Assembly: GCF_029263785.1 (NCBI RefSeq)
Contig: NZ_JAJUFE010000015.1
Location: 1-48,894, forward strand
Source: Pusillimonas sp.
GTDB lineage: Bacteria > Pseudomonadota > Gammaproteobacteria > Burkholderiales > Burkholderiaceae_B
DNA: 48,894 nucleotides
Reading direction: 5' to 3'
In this document: positions 32,838-40,153 of the stretch, piece by piece
How positions within the stretch are numbered: position 1 is the stretch's first letter
How the letters are laid out: each line of letters starts with the position of its first letter
Position numbers and translations under genes: made by a program
The notes under the pieces: generated by a model
Database searches by the model: none
Told to the model about the DNA's origin: nothing
Seen by the model: the letters and a program-made list of their open reading frames with translations, nothing else

Positions 32838-33636
32838 ACCAGGAGTCATCCACTACCGGCAGGGGTATTGCGTCAATGAGCTGGCGGGTGATGTCGCTTT
32901 GAGGATTTTCGAACACTTGCTCGCATGGCCCCGATTCCACGATGACTCCGCGGTCAAGCACAACTACGGCATCGCACAGGCTGCGAATGACTGAAAGGTC
33001 GTGACTGATGAAGGCGATGGTCAGGTTCAAGTCGGTCGCAAGTTCCTTTAGCAGCGTCAGCACGCGAGCCTGAGATGACACATCCAGGCCGGATACGATC
33101 TCGTCCGCCAGGATAAAGGCCGGGTTCAGGGCGATGGCACGCGCTATGCCGACCCGCTGGCGTTGACCGCCAGACAGTTCGTGTGGATAACGGGCAGCGA
33201 AAGCGCCTGGCAGGCCCACGCGCTCAAGCATCTCCATGGCGCGTTTGCGAGGATTCGGCAAACCATAACGCTGCATGGGGGTCGCCACGATATGCCCGAC
33301 TGTATGCCTGGGATTGAGTGACGACATCGGGTCCTGAAAGATCATCTGCAGGTCGCGGCGCAGCGGCTTGAGTTCGTTTTCATCCAAGCTGCTGATGTCT
33401 TTGCCCTTGAACAGGATCCGACCTGCAGAAGGAGTCAGAAGGCGAACCAGCACACGACCGAGCGTCGTCTTGCCGGAGCCACTTTCACCAACGATGCCGG
33501 TAATGGTTCCCTGGGGAATCTCGAAGGAAATGCCCTTGAGGATGTGAATAAGCGGGGCGCGCCCCAGCAATGGCTTGCGTGCCATGTCAGGCAGGGCCAA
33601 ATGCAGATCTTCGATGCGAAAAAGCGAATCAACCAT
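32809..33636 (-). CDS. Peptide-type ABC transporter ATP-binding protein (DppF/OppF-like)
   Basis: ABC ATPase of 275 residues: Walker A G-E-S-G-S-G-K-T-T near residue 53, Q-loop Q-D-P-M-S-S-L-N-P-R, signature L-S-G-G-Q-R-Q-R-V, Walker B I-L-A-D-E-I-V-S-G-L-D (the usual P of D-E-P replaced by I), H-loop I-S-H-D. Last gene of the importer operon. ATG 33636 overlaps the end of the DppD-like gene by eight bases; a TTG six bases upstream is the alternative. The 3' end overlaps the amidase gene. Confidence 0.9.
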   Translation of the reverse strand: MVDSLFRIEDLHLALPDMARKPLLGRAPLIHILKGISFEIPQGTITGIVGESGSGKTTLGRVLVRLLTPSAGRILFKGKDISSLDENELKPLRRDLQMIFQDPMSSLNPRHTVGHIVATPMQRYGLPNPRKRAMEMLERVGLPGAFAARYPHELSGGQRQRVGIARAIALNPAFILADEIVSGLDVSSQARVLTLLKELATDLNLTIAFISHDLSVIRSLCDAVVVLDRGVIVESGPCEQVFENPQSDITRQLIDAIPLPVVDDSWFNEVSVAVE

Positions 33637-34528
33637 TTGCAATCGTGTCCTGACGAGCGATTTCTTGAGTCAAGGCAGCTACCAGTTCGGCGGGAACCGG
33701 CTGCAGCGGCTCATGCGGATGGGTGTACCGGGGTGTTGCCGCGATCAAGGCTTTGGTGTAGGGATGTTGGGGCTGAGCCAGTATCTGTTCAGTTGCACCA
33801 CTTTCCATGACTTTGCCAGAGAACAGAACGGTGACGGTCTGACTGATTTTGGCGACCACTCCCATATCATGCGTGACAAAGAGTACCGATGTCCGTGTTT
33901 CGGCCTGCAGCTCGCGAATCAGTTGCAGGATCTGTTTTTGTACGGTGACGTCCAGCGCCGTGGTAGGTTCGTCTGCCACGATGAGCTGTGGGCGTGGGGC
34001 AAATGCGGCAGCGATCAACACCCGTTGACGCATGCCCCCGGACAGTTCGTGGGGATACGAGGCCATGACCCGCTGGGGGTCGCGGATGCGCACGCGGTCA
34101 AGCAGTTCGAGGGCGCGCCGATTCGCATCACTTGAGTTCCAGCCAAGGCGTCGCACCAGGCGATCAGTAATCTGGCCGCCAATCCTGCGCGATGGATTCA
34201 GGGCGGTGAGCGGATCCTGGGGTATCAGCGATGCAACCGCAGCCACCGTCTGGCGACGTGCGGCCGGTCGAAGGTTCTCCAGTACAACGTCGTGCAGTTG
34301 TATGCGGCCGGCGGTCTGTTCAATGCCGCGTGGCAGTACGCCCAGTACGGCCTTTCCGATCATGCTTTTGCCGGCGCCGCTTTCACCAACCAGGGCGCGG
34401 ACTTCGCCCGGCTGCACATCCAGTGTTACATCCCGAAGCAGAATCGGGCCTCCGCGTACGGCGACGCTGAGTCCGTCAACCCGGAGAGTGGGAGCCAAAG
34501 CAGTCATTTGAGAGGATTCTTTGTTCAT
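33629..34528 (-). CDS. Peptide-type ABC transporter ATP-binding protein (DppD/OppD-like)
   Basis: ABC ATPase of 299 residues. Walker A G-E-S-G-A-G-K-S near residue 49, Q-loop P-Q-D-P-L-T-A-L-N-P, signature L-S-G-G-M-R-Q-R-V, Walker B L-I-V-A-D-E-P-T-T-A-L-D, H-loop V-T-H-D-M. C-terminal H-P-Y-T-K-A-L is the DppD/OppD tail, though the Fe-S cysteines seen in some family members are absent. Pairs with the DppF-like ATPase. An internal ATG at 34507 is a possible alternative start. Confidence 0.9.
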   Translation of the reverse strand: MNKESSQMTALAPTLRVDGLSVAVRGGPILLRDVTLDVQPGEVRALVGESGAGKSMIGKAVLGVLPRGIEQTAGRIQLHDVVLENLRPAARRQTVAAVASLIPQDPLTALNPSRRIGGQITDRLVRRLGWNSSDANRRALELLDRVRIRDPQRVMASYPHELSGGMRQRVLIAAAFAPRPQLIVADEPTTALDVTVQKQILQLIRELQAETRTSVLFVTHDMGVVAKISQTVTVLFSGKVMESGATEQILAQPQHPYTKALIAATPRYTHPHEPLQPVPAELVAALTQEIARQDTIANG

Positions 34529-34540
34529 GTCCGGTCCTTG

Positions 34541-35416
34541 TTAGCGCATTACGGGATCGAACTGATCCTTCAAACCCTCGCCCAACTGGCTGAAGGCCAG
34601 CACAGTCAGGAAAAGCACCAGTAATGGGGCGGCCAACACCCACCAGCTGAAGTGGATCGAAGCGCGCCCTTCGGCAATCATGCCTCCCCACGTAGGAGCG
34701 TCTGACGAAATGGACAGGTTCACAAAGCTGAGGATGGCTTCGACGATGACAGCAACGCCCATTTCAAGTGCAAGCAGGGCAACGATGGTGGGCAGGACGT
34801 TTGGCAGCACCTCACCAGCCAATGTCGCCAGGCGTGATGCGCCGCCGATGCGGGCGGACTGGACGTAATCCATTCGCGATTGCACCAGGGTTTCGGCACG
34901 GATGACGCGAGCGAAGCGGGTCCAGTCAATGATGGCAATGGCCAGAATTACCGACGTAAGGCCGGTTCCCAATACGGCAACCAGCAAGATCGAGAACAGC
35001 ACTGGCGGGAAGGCCATCCAGACATCGACCAGGCGAGAAACGATGCGGTCGACCCAGCCACCGAAATAACCGGCCAGCAGCCCAAGCAGGGAACCGAAAA
35101 CGCACGCGGCGGTGGCGGCGACAAGAGCGACGGTAAGGGCGATTCGTGCACCGTAGATAATTCGTGACAGTACATCGCGGCCGAGGCTGTCCGTGCCCAG
35201 AAAATAGCCGGGCTCTGCACCGTTCAGGCCCATGGGCGGCATCCTTTCCAGCATCAGATCCTGGGCCAGGGGGTCGTGTGGCGCCAGGAACGGAGCGAAG
35301 ACTGCAGCCAGCACGACAATCAGGAGCCATCCCGCCGAAAGCCACAGACGCAGATTTCGACGGCGGCCACGAGTGCGCGGGCCGGAATGCACGGGGTTCA
35401 TTGTGGTATCAGCCAT
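34541..35416 (-). CDS. Peptide-type ABC transporter permease (DppC-like)
   Basis: Inner membrane permease of 291 residues: polar basic N-terminus, first helix about 28-48, periplasmic segment with H-D-P-L-A-Q-D, L-G-T-D-S-L-G-R-D-V-L-S-R-I-I-Y-G-A-R (DppC/OppC hallmark) and five further helices including the EAA loop (Q-S-A-R-I-G-G-A-S). Overlaps the DppB-like gene by eight bases. Confidence 0.91.
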   Translation of the reverse strand: MADTTMNPVHSGPRTRGRRRNLRLWLSAGWLLIVVLAAVFAPFLAPHDPLAQDLMLERMPPMGLNGAEPGYFLGTDSLGRDVLSRIIYGARIALTVALVAATAACVFGSLLGLLAGYFGGWVDRIVSRLVDVWMAFPPVLFSILLVAVLGTGLTSVILAIAIIDWTRFARVIRAETLVQSRMDYVQSARIGGASRLATLAGEVLPNVLPTIVALLALEMGVAVIVEAILSFVNLSISSDAPTWGGMIAEGRASIHFSWWVLAAPLLVLFLTVLAFSQLGEGLKDQFDPVMR

Positions 35417-36413
35417 GACGCAGCCTCGGATTCAGAAAGGTGTAGGCCAGATCGACAGCCAGATTCACCAGGATGAAGATGCCGGCAAACGTCAGGACAA
35501 TACCTTGTATCAGTGGAAGATCGCGGTTGATGACGGCGTCGATCGCCATATTGCCCAGGCCTTCGTAGGCGAACAGGCGCTCGACTATGACGGTACCACC
35601 TATCAGAAACGTAAACTGCACGCCGATGAGCGTAAGTGTCGGCAGGGCCGCATTACGAAGCGCCTCGCGCAAGATCACCTGAATTTCCGTGAAACCGCGC
35701 ACACGTGCAAGAACCGTATAGTCCTGTTCCAGCACTTCCTTTAGACCCTGTTTCAGCAACTGTGAAATGATGGCTGCCAGGGGCAGGGCCAGCGATAGAG
35801 CCGGCATGATCATGTGGGCCAGCAGATCGGCAACCAGATCGAAACGGAATCTGACAATACCTTCAAACAAATAGAACTGGGTGACGAACGGCAAGCTGAG
35901 GTGGGGGGAGATTCGCCCGGAAATGTGCAGCACCGGCCACAGCACACCAAACAGAAGTATCAGCAGCAGCCCCCACAGGAAGTCGGGGATGGACAGGGTG
36001 ATGCCGTTGAAGAGGTCAACGCCCGCCTCGGGGCTGCGACCCCGTGCCCTGGCGCCGAGTATCGCCGTGGTGCCTCCCAGGGCGACGGCAATCAGCAATG
36101 CAAGGATAGAGAGTTCGAGCGTGGCGGGAAGGCGCTCAAGCACGAGATCCCAGACCGGTTGCCGCATGGTGATCGAGGTGCCGAAATCACCCTGAAGCGC
36201 GTTTCCGCTCCAGATAATGAATTGTTCGAACAGGGATTTGTCCAGGCCATACATGGCTGTGAGCCTGGCGATGTCCGCTTCGGTGGCGCCCGGCGGCAGC
36301 ATCATGGCGATGGGATTACCCGGTGCCACCCGGATCAGGACAAAGACAACGATGGCGACGCCCAGCATCGTCAACGCCATCGAGACGAGCCTGGCAAGAA
36401 TGGTTTTGAGCAT
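35409..36413 (-). CDS. Peptide-type ABC transporter permease (DppB-like)
   Basis: Inner membrane permease of 334 residues with six helices. Family marks: V-F-V-L-I-R-V-A-P-G-N-P, the segment G-D-F-G-T-S, and the EAA loop V-L-A-R-V-R-G. Follows the binding protein gene after an 86-base gap with two hairpins. Confidence 0.92.
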   Translation of the reverse strand: MLKTILARLVSMALTMLGVAIVVFVLIRVAPGNPIAMMLPPGATEADIARLTAMYGLDKSLFEQFIIWSGNALQGDFGTSITMRQPVWDLVLERLPATLELSILALLIAVALGGTTAILGARARGRSPEAGVDLFNGITLSIPDFLWGLLLILLFGVLWPVLHISGRISPHLSLPFVTQFYLFEGIVRFRFDLVADLLAHMIMPALSLALPLAAIISQLLKQGLKEVLEQDYTVLARVRGFTEIQVILREALRNAALPTLTLIGVQFTFLIGGTVIVERLFAYEGLGNMAIDAVINRDLPLIQGIVLTFAGIFILVNLAVDLAYTFLNPRLRHG

Positions 36414-36439
36414 TGAAACTACATTGTGTTGCGAAAAGG

Positions 36440-36489
36440 CGGCGACCGCAATTGCGGTCGCCGGCTGGAGCGCCCTGACAGGCAGGGCG
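36440..36489 (-). other. Two hairpins between the binding protein and permease genes
   Basis: A perfect 24-base palindrome at 36440-36463 (core GCAATTGC, arms of 12) and a second stem CGCCCTG (36471-36477) / CAGGGCG (36483-36489). Neither has a T-run. Placed just after the binding protein stop, they fit mRNA stabilisation and reduced read-through to the permease genes. Confidence 0.6.
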
Positions 36490-36499
36490 AACGTACTGC

Positions 36500-38029
36500 T
36501 TAGGCTGGGCGCATCATGGCGGGAGTGATGTCACCCGTGGCGGCAGGAGGAACCACGACTTTATCGGAATGAATGACAGGCATCACATATTGCAGTAGCG
36601 GAATGACGTAGCCTTGCTCCATGATGTAAGCACTGACATCTTTCCAGCCCTGAATGCGTTTCTCTTCGTCTTTTTCGCCCCACAGAGGAGCGATCTTGGC
36701 GTCGAGATCGTCGGTATCCCATACGGAGTGGGGCGAGGGGCCGAACATGGCGTGGCCGGTTGACGTGGTGGGATCGCCGATGGCGTTGCCCCAGTTATAG
36801 AAAGCAGCGGGGGCCAGCTGGTCGGCGGCACGCAGTTCGAAGTGCTTGGCGATCTCGTAGATCTCGATCTCGGCCTCGATACCGACTCGGCGCCACATAC
36901 CCACAATAGCCTGGATCATTTCGTAATCCTTGGGTTTGTAGCCGCGTGTCGTCTGGATCTTGAAGCGAACCGGATTCTTGGTGGAGTACCCCGATGCCGC
37001 CAACAGCTCCTTGGCTTTTTCGGGGTTGTATTCAAACTTGAGGTTGGGATCGAATGCGTCGTATTCGGGCGCTTCGAGTGTGGACAATGGTACGCCGTAG
37101 CCGCGCAGCAGCCGGTCAATGATCAACTGCTTGTCGATGGCATGATGCGCTGCCAGGCGTACGTTCTTATCCTCCATCGGGCCGATGTCGTTCAGGAAGA
37201 TCATGCCGACGTCAGCCACCGGGAAGGCTTCGCCCGCCAGGCCGGGCTTGGCCTTGAGACGATCGTATTCTTCGTACGGGATTTCGAGAGTGACGTGGGA
37301 ATTGCCCGATTCGACCTCGGCGACCCGGCTGGCGGCGTCGGGCACGAATTTGATGGTGACGACATCGTAGGCCGGCTTGCCTTGCCAGTAGTCCTTGTTG
37401 GCGACCAGTCGCACGTAAGCGCCGCGCTCGTAGTTGTCGATCTTGTACGGACCTGTTCCGATCGGGGCCTTTTCAAAGCCTTCGGGGCCCACTTTCTCGA
37501 AGTAAGCCTTGGGCAGGACATAGCCGGTGAGGAACGCCATCCACTTGAATACGGTAGGTTCGTACTCGAGGACGTCGCCGGTGATCTTGTTGCCGTCGAT
37601 CTTGTAATTGCCAAATTTGCCCCAGACGAACTGGCCCGGATTGCCGGATTTGGGATCTGCAGCACGTTCGAGGGAGAAGACCACGTCTTCAGGGCCGAAG
37701 TCGGAACCGTCGTGCCACTTGACGCCTTCGCGTACTGTCATGTGAATCTTGGTTTTGTCTTCGCTGAAGCCCCATTCGGTAAGAAGGCCAGGCGCAAAGC
37801 TGAGGTCGGGCTTCTGCTGAATGTAACGGTCGAACACCGTGAGATAGATAGGTTGCAGCTTGGGGTTGACGCCCGAGGCTCCGGTGGTGGGGTCCCATTG
37901 AGGAACGCCGGTATTGTACGCAATGACCAGGTTATCGATGGATTGCGCAAAGGCAGAGGGCAGACCCAGCATGGACAGAACGCCCAAGCTCAGGCTGGTT
38001 TGTAGGAACTCGCGTCGGGTATGAGCCAT
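36500..38029 (-). CDS. Peptide-type ABC transporter substrate-binding protein (SBP_bac_5)
   Basis: The 509-residue product has a twin-arginine-like signal (H-T-R-R-E-F-L-Q-T-S-L-S-L, residues 3-15) and cleavage near S-A-F-A-Q (residue 29). The mature part has the DppA/OppA/NikA fold: W-D-P-T-T-G near 41, L-T-E-W-G-F-S-E-D, V-K-W-H-D-G-S-D-F-G-P-E-D-V-V-F-S-L-E-R and I-G-T-G-P-Y-K. First gene of the importer operon. Ligand could be a peptide, opine, glutathione or metal chelate; the amidase next to the operon hints at an amide compound, as inference only. Confidence 0.92.
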   Translation of the reverse strand: MAHTRREFLQTSLSLGVLSMLGLPSAFAQSIDNLVIAYNTGVPQWDPTTGASGVNPKLQPIYLTVFDRYIQQKPDLSFAPGLLTEWGFSEDKTKIHMTVREGVKWHDGSDFGPEDVVFSLERAADPKSGNPGQFVWGKFGNYKIDGNKITGDVLEYEPTVFKWMAFLTGYVLPKAYFEKVGPEGFEKAPIGTGPYKIDNYERGAYVRLVANKDYWQGKPAYDVVTIKFVPDAASRVAEVESGNSHVTLEIPYEEYDRLKAKPGLAGEAFPVADVGMIFLNDIGPMEDKNVRLAAHHAIDKQLIIDRLLRGYGVPLSTLEAPEYDAFDPNLKFEYNPEKAKELLAASGYSTKNPVRFKIQTTRGYKPKDYEMIQAIVGMWRRVGIEAEIEIYEIAKHFELRAADQLAPAAFYNWGNAIGDPTTSTGHAMFGPSPHSVWDTDDLDAKIAPLWGEKDEEKRIQGWKDVSAYIMEQGYVIPLLQYVMPVIHSDKVVVPPAATGDITPAMMRPA

Positions 38030-38164
38030 GATCGTGTCTCTTTGGTGTTGTCGTTAATACAGGCACAGGCAGTGCGCCCATGCGTCGTCCCATCTTAAGA
38101 TTCAAAGCTTGAAGCTTGAAGTAGTGTTAACCCGGTAATAATTTATTTCGTGGGGCAGTCTCCG

Positions 38165-39739
38165 CTATTTGGCCGATGCGACAGGGGTTTCGGGGCGGAT
38201 CAAACTTTTGAAAGACGCCTGCGACGCCTCACTGGTGAACCGCTCGATGCTTTTGTGGATGCGGGCTCGCTCTTCCCTTTGCCGCGTTCGTAAAATTGCA
38301 ATCAGGGCGCCAATGCTTTGAGCTACCTCGATATCAGGTGCTCCGTCTTGTAAAGGGATGTCCAGCAGCGCCTTGATCAGGTTCTGCTGCTGCACGGCGT
38401 AGTCGTTGTATCGGCCCAGCGTGTCCTGCAGCTTTTTCAGGGCAGCAATCTGTGCGTTGAGTGGACCTGCAGGGTAAAACGAAGCTGAAAGCTCCAGCGG
38501 GTATCGCAGTTTCTTGCAATGGATCCGCAGCGAATGAAGCTGCTTATCAGACGCGTCGAGGTCGATTCGGGCGGCAAGCTTGCAAACTTTTCTGAAGCGT
38601 TTCAGAAGCAGTTTATCGGCATGTGCGCGCGCCGGCTTCCGGGCGTGCCGGCCTTTTGCAAGAGCGCCGGAAGGCGTGAACATCGCGCTTAATTTTTGAA
38701 TGTCGTTTTGGTAGCTGTCGCTGCTTAACAGCTCGGCGACTGTGGCATGTTCGACTTCGCGAGTTTGTGTAATCAGATCGAAAAGGGTGTCCAGTCCGGC
38801 ATGTAACGATTGCGGAAGCAGATCGTAGTATCGCGGCCTTTCAAGCAATTGCACGTCCAGGTCGCGCAGTCGTCCCGTCATTTTCATCAGGTTCGACAGC
38901 AAGTCCTTGATGGATTCGATGTCTGATTTTTTGTACACCTTCTTGTATTGCCCGAGTACCGAACGAATCTTGCGCAACTGGATACGGTAATCATGCAGGA
39001 ACTCACTGTCGTGGTCGGCAATAATGCCAGGTTCGTTCGCCCGCGCGACGGGGATCAGGGCGGCAACGATTTCGTTGGCGGCATCATCGGCACAGGCGTC
39101 CTGGTCAAGCCGAATCGTCGGCTTGGCGTCATAGGGATGCTCAAGGGGAAACAAGGCGTCGACCCAGTTCATATCATGTTGGTCGGCTTCGTCACCCGGC
39201 CCGATGGAGTCTGGGCCGGTGCCAGTGCCAAGCCTGGAAAGGCGTTGGCGAAGCCGGTGCACCTGTTCATCGGCCTGCTCAGGCTCGTGCCATATGGCAA
39301 CAGCCACTGCACGGTCCGCCGCGCCAGTCAGAAACACCATCGACAGACTGCACTTGACCCCCTTCGCGGCGTCAACAAAGTCCAGTCGGGCGCGTTGCCA
39401 CAGGCCCGATCCCATTGGCATAAGCCGTCGCAAGGGGCTGAGATGGTTCAGGCGTTGGGCCAGTTCGCCATCTGGAATGTCCGACTTGAACATGACGGGG
39501 GCGTCCCGATCTTGCGAGAACAACCGGCCGTCTGCCTCGATGAGTTCAAGCGTCGCGCCGGTATCCAGAAGAAGCCCGCCCGCCTTGCGCAGGGTCTGGT
39601 CGAAATCATCCAGGGCGGTATAGGGAGTGATATCGCTGAGTGCGATGAGTTCAGGGGTGAAGCCTGCAAACTGGTGGGTCGACAATTGCTCGACAGCAGA
39701 AGGCGACAGATAGTAGCGGTCGCTGGGGAGATTGCTCAT
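38165..39739 (-). CDS. CHAD-domain protein with a degenerate CYTH-like N-terminal half
   Basis: Product of 524 residues. The C-terminal part (about 235-505) is a CHAD domain: conserved His and Arg/Lys in H-D-Y-R-I-Q-L-R-K-I-R-S, G-R-L-R-D-L-D-V and H-S-L-R-I-H-C-K-K-L-R-Y-P-L-E, the basic surface known to bind polyphosphate. The N-terminal part (about 1-210) sits where CYTH triphosphatases carry their domain but lacks the E-x-E-x-K motif; D-D-F-D-Q-T-L-R-K-A-G resembles the CYTH Y-D-T region. Catalysis there is unlikely. The ATG at 39739 was chosen for an AGAGAA site; 39814 would add 25 residues. The upstream region holds a tandem repeat array. A role with polyphosphate granules is a family-based guess. 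Confidence 0.82.
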   Translation of the reverse strand: MSNLPSDRYYLSPSAVEQLSTHQFAGFTPELIALSDITPYTALDDFDQTLRKAGGLLLDTGATLELIEADGRLFSQDRDAPVMFKSDIPDGELAQRLNHLSPLRRLMPMGSGLWQRARLDFVDAAKGVKCSLSMVFLTGAADRAVAVAIWHEPEQADEQVHRLRQRLSRLGTGTGPDSIGPGDEADQHDMNWVDALFPLEHPYDAKPTIRLDQDACADDAANEIVAALIPVARANEPGIIADHDSEFLHDYRIQLRKIRSVLGQYKKVYKKSDIESIKDLLSNLMKMTGRLRDLDVQLLERPRYYDLLPQSLHAGLDTLFDLITQTREVEHATVAELLSSDSYQNDIQKLSAMFTPSGALAKGRHARKPARAHADKLLLKRFRKVCKLAARIDLDASDKQLHSLRIHCKKLRYPLELSASFYPAGPLNAQIAALKKLQDTLGRYNDYAVQQQNLIKALLDIPLQDGAPDIEVAQSIGALIAILRTRQREERARIHKSIERFTSEASQASFKSLIRPETPVASAK

Positions 39740-39821
39740 GGATTCTCTGAGGGTCGTGATTCGGCCGGCAAACTTTAGTGCTCCAAGCCAATGGAACTGG
39801 CCTAACTTTTTCATGACCTCA

Positions 39822-39873
39822 GATTTCCGTCAAGCGCATCCGCTCGTATCCCGGATTTCCATCAAGCAAATCC
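39822..39873. repeat. Pair of 20-base direct repeats
   Basis: GATTTCCRTCAAGCRMATCC occurs at 39822-39841 and 39854-39873 (three differences), 32 bases apart. The first half (ATTTCC-ATCAAG) resembles the 22-base units further on, so this may be an older, more diverged part of the same array. Confidence 0.65.
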
Positions 39874-39920
39874 TCTGGATAGGAGGATCGAGGATGAGCC
39901 GGGAATGCCGGTCGGCCCGC

Positions 39921-40029
39921 TTTCCATCCAGTCAGGAAGATCTTTTGATTCAATCGGTAGATCATTTCATCAAGTCCGGAAGATCCACTCATCCAGTCCG
40001 GAAGATCATTTCATCCCGTCGGGAAGATC
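39921..40029. repeat. Five tandem 22-base degenerate repeats
   Basis: Units at 39921-39942, 39943-39963 (21 bases), 39964-39985, 39986-40007 and 40008-40029. Each ends in AGATC and most carry TCATC-MAGTCCGGAAGATC; consensus ATTTCATCCAGTCCGGAAGATC minus small changes. Units 3 and 4 are identical over their last 12 bases. Spacing is direct with no spacers, so it is not CRISPR. Seen directly; function unknown. Confidence 0.8.
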
Positions 40030-40153
40030 ACTCTGATGTCCACGCTCGTCCTCCTTTCCAGAGCGCGGTTTGTTCTTCGATCCCTGCCGATCCTGTCACC
40101 GATCTCCCAGCCTGAATTCTGTAATATATTGAAACAAAAGACAGGAGGCGTTG

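Larger units (their letters stand above)
39740..40153. other. Intergenic region with repeats between divergent CHAD and esterase genes
   Basis: 414 bases. Contains two repeat groups (described separately) at 39822-39873 and 39921-40029, then about 110 bases before the esterase start with an AT-rich stretch (40119-40138) that may hold its promoter, and the AGGAGG ribosome binding site at 40143-40148. The frame open on the plus strand across 39732-40115 lacks coding character. Confidence 0.6.

Noticed and set aside
36842-38005. 387-codon open frame on the plus strand opposite the peptide-binding protein gene
   Set aside because: Antisense shadow of a gene with full family motifs; no signal, no ribosome site, no domain.
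39921-40029. CRISPR array
   Set aside because: Units are directly joined with no spacers, are degenerate, and no cas genes are present.
39732-40115. 127-codon open frame across the repeat array
   Set aside because: Its translation changes frame relative to the 22-base repeats (22 is not a multiple of three), so it is not a repeat protein, and it has no ribosome site.
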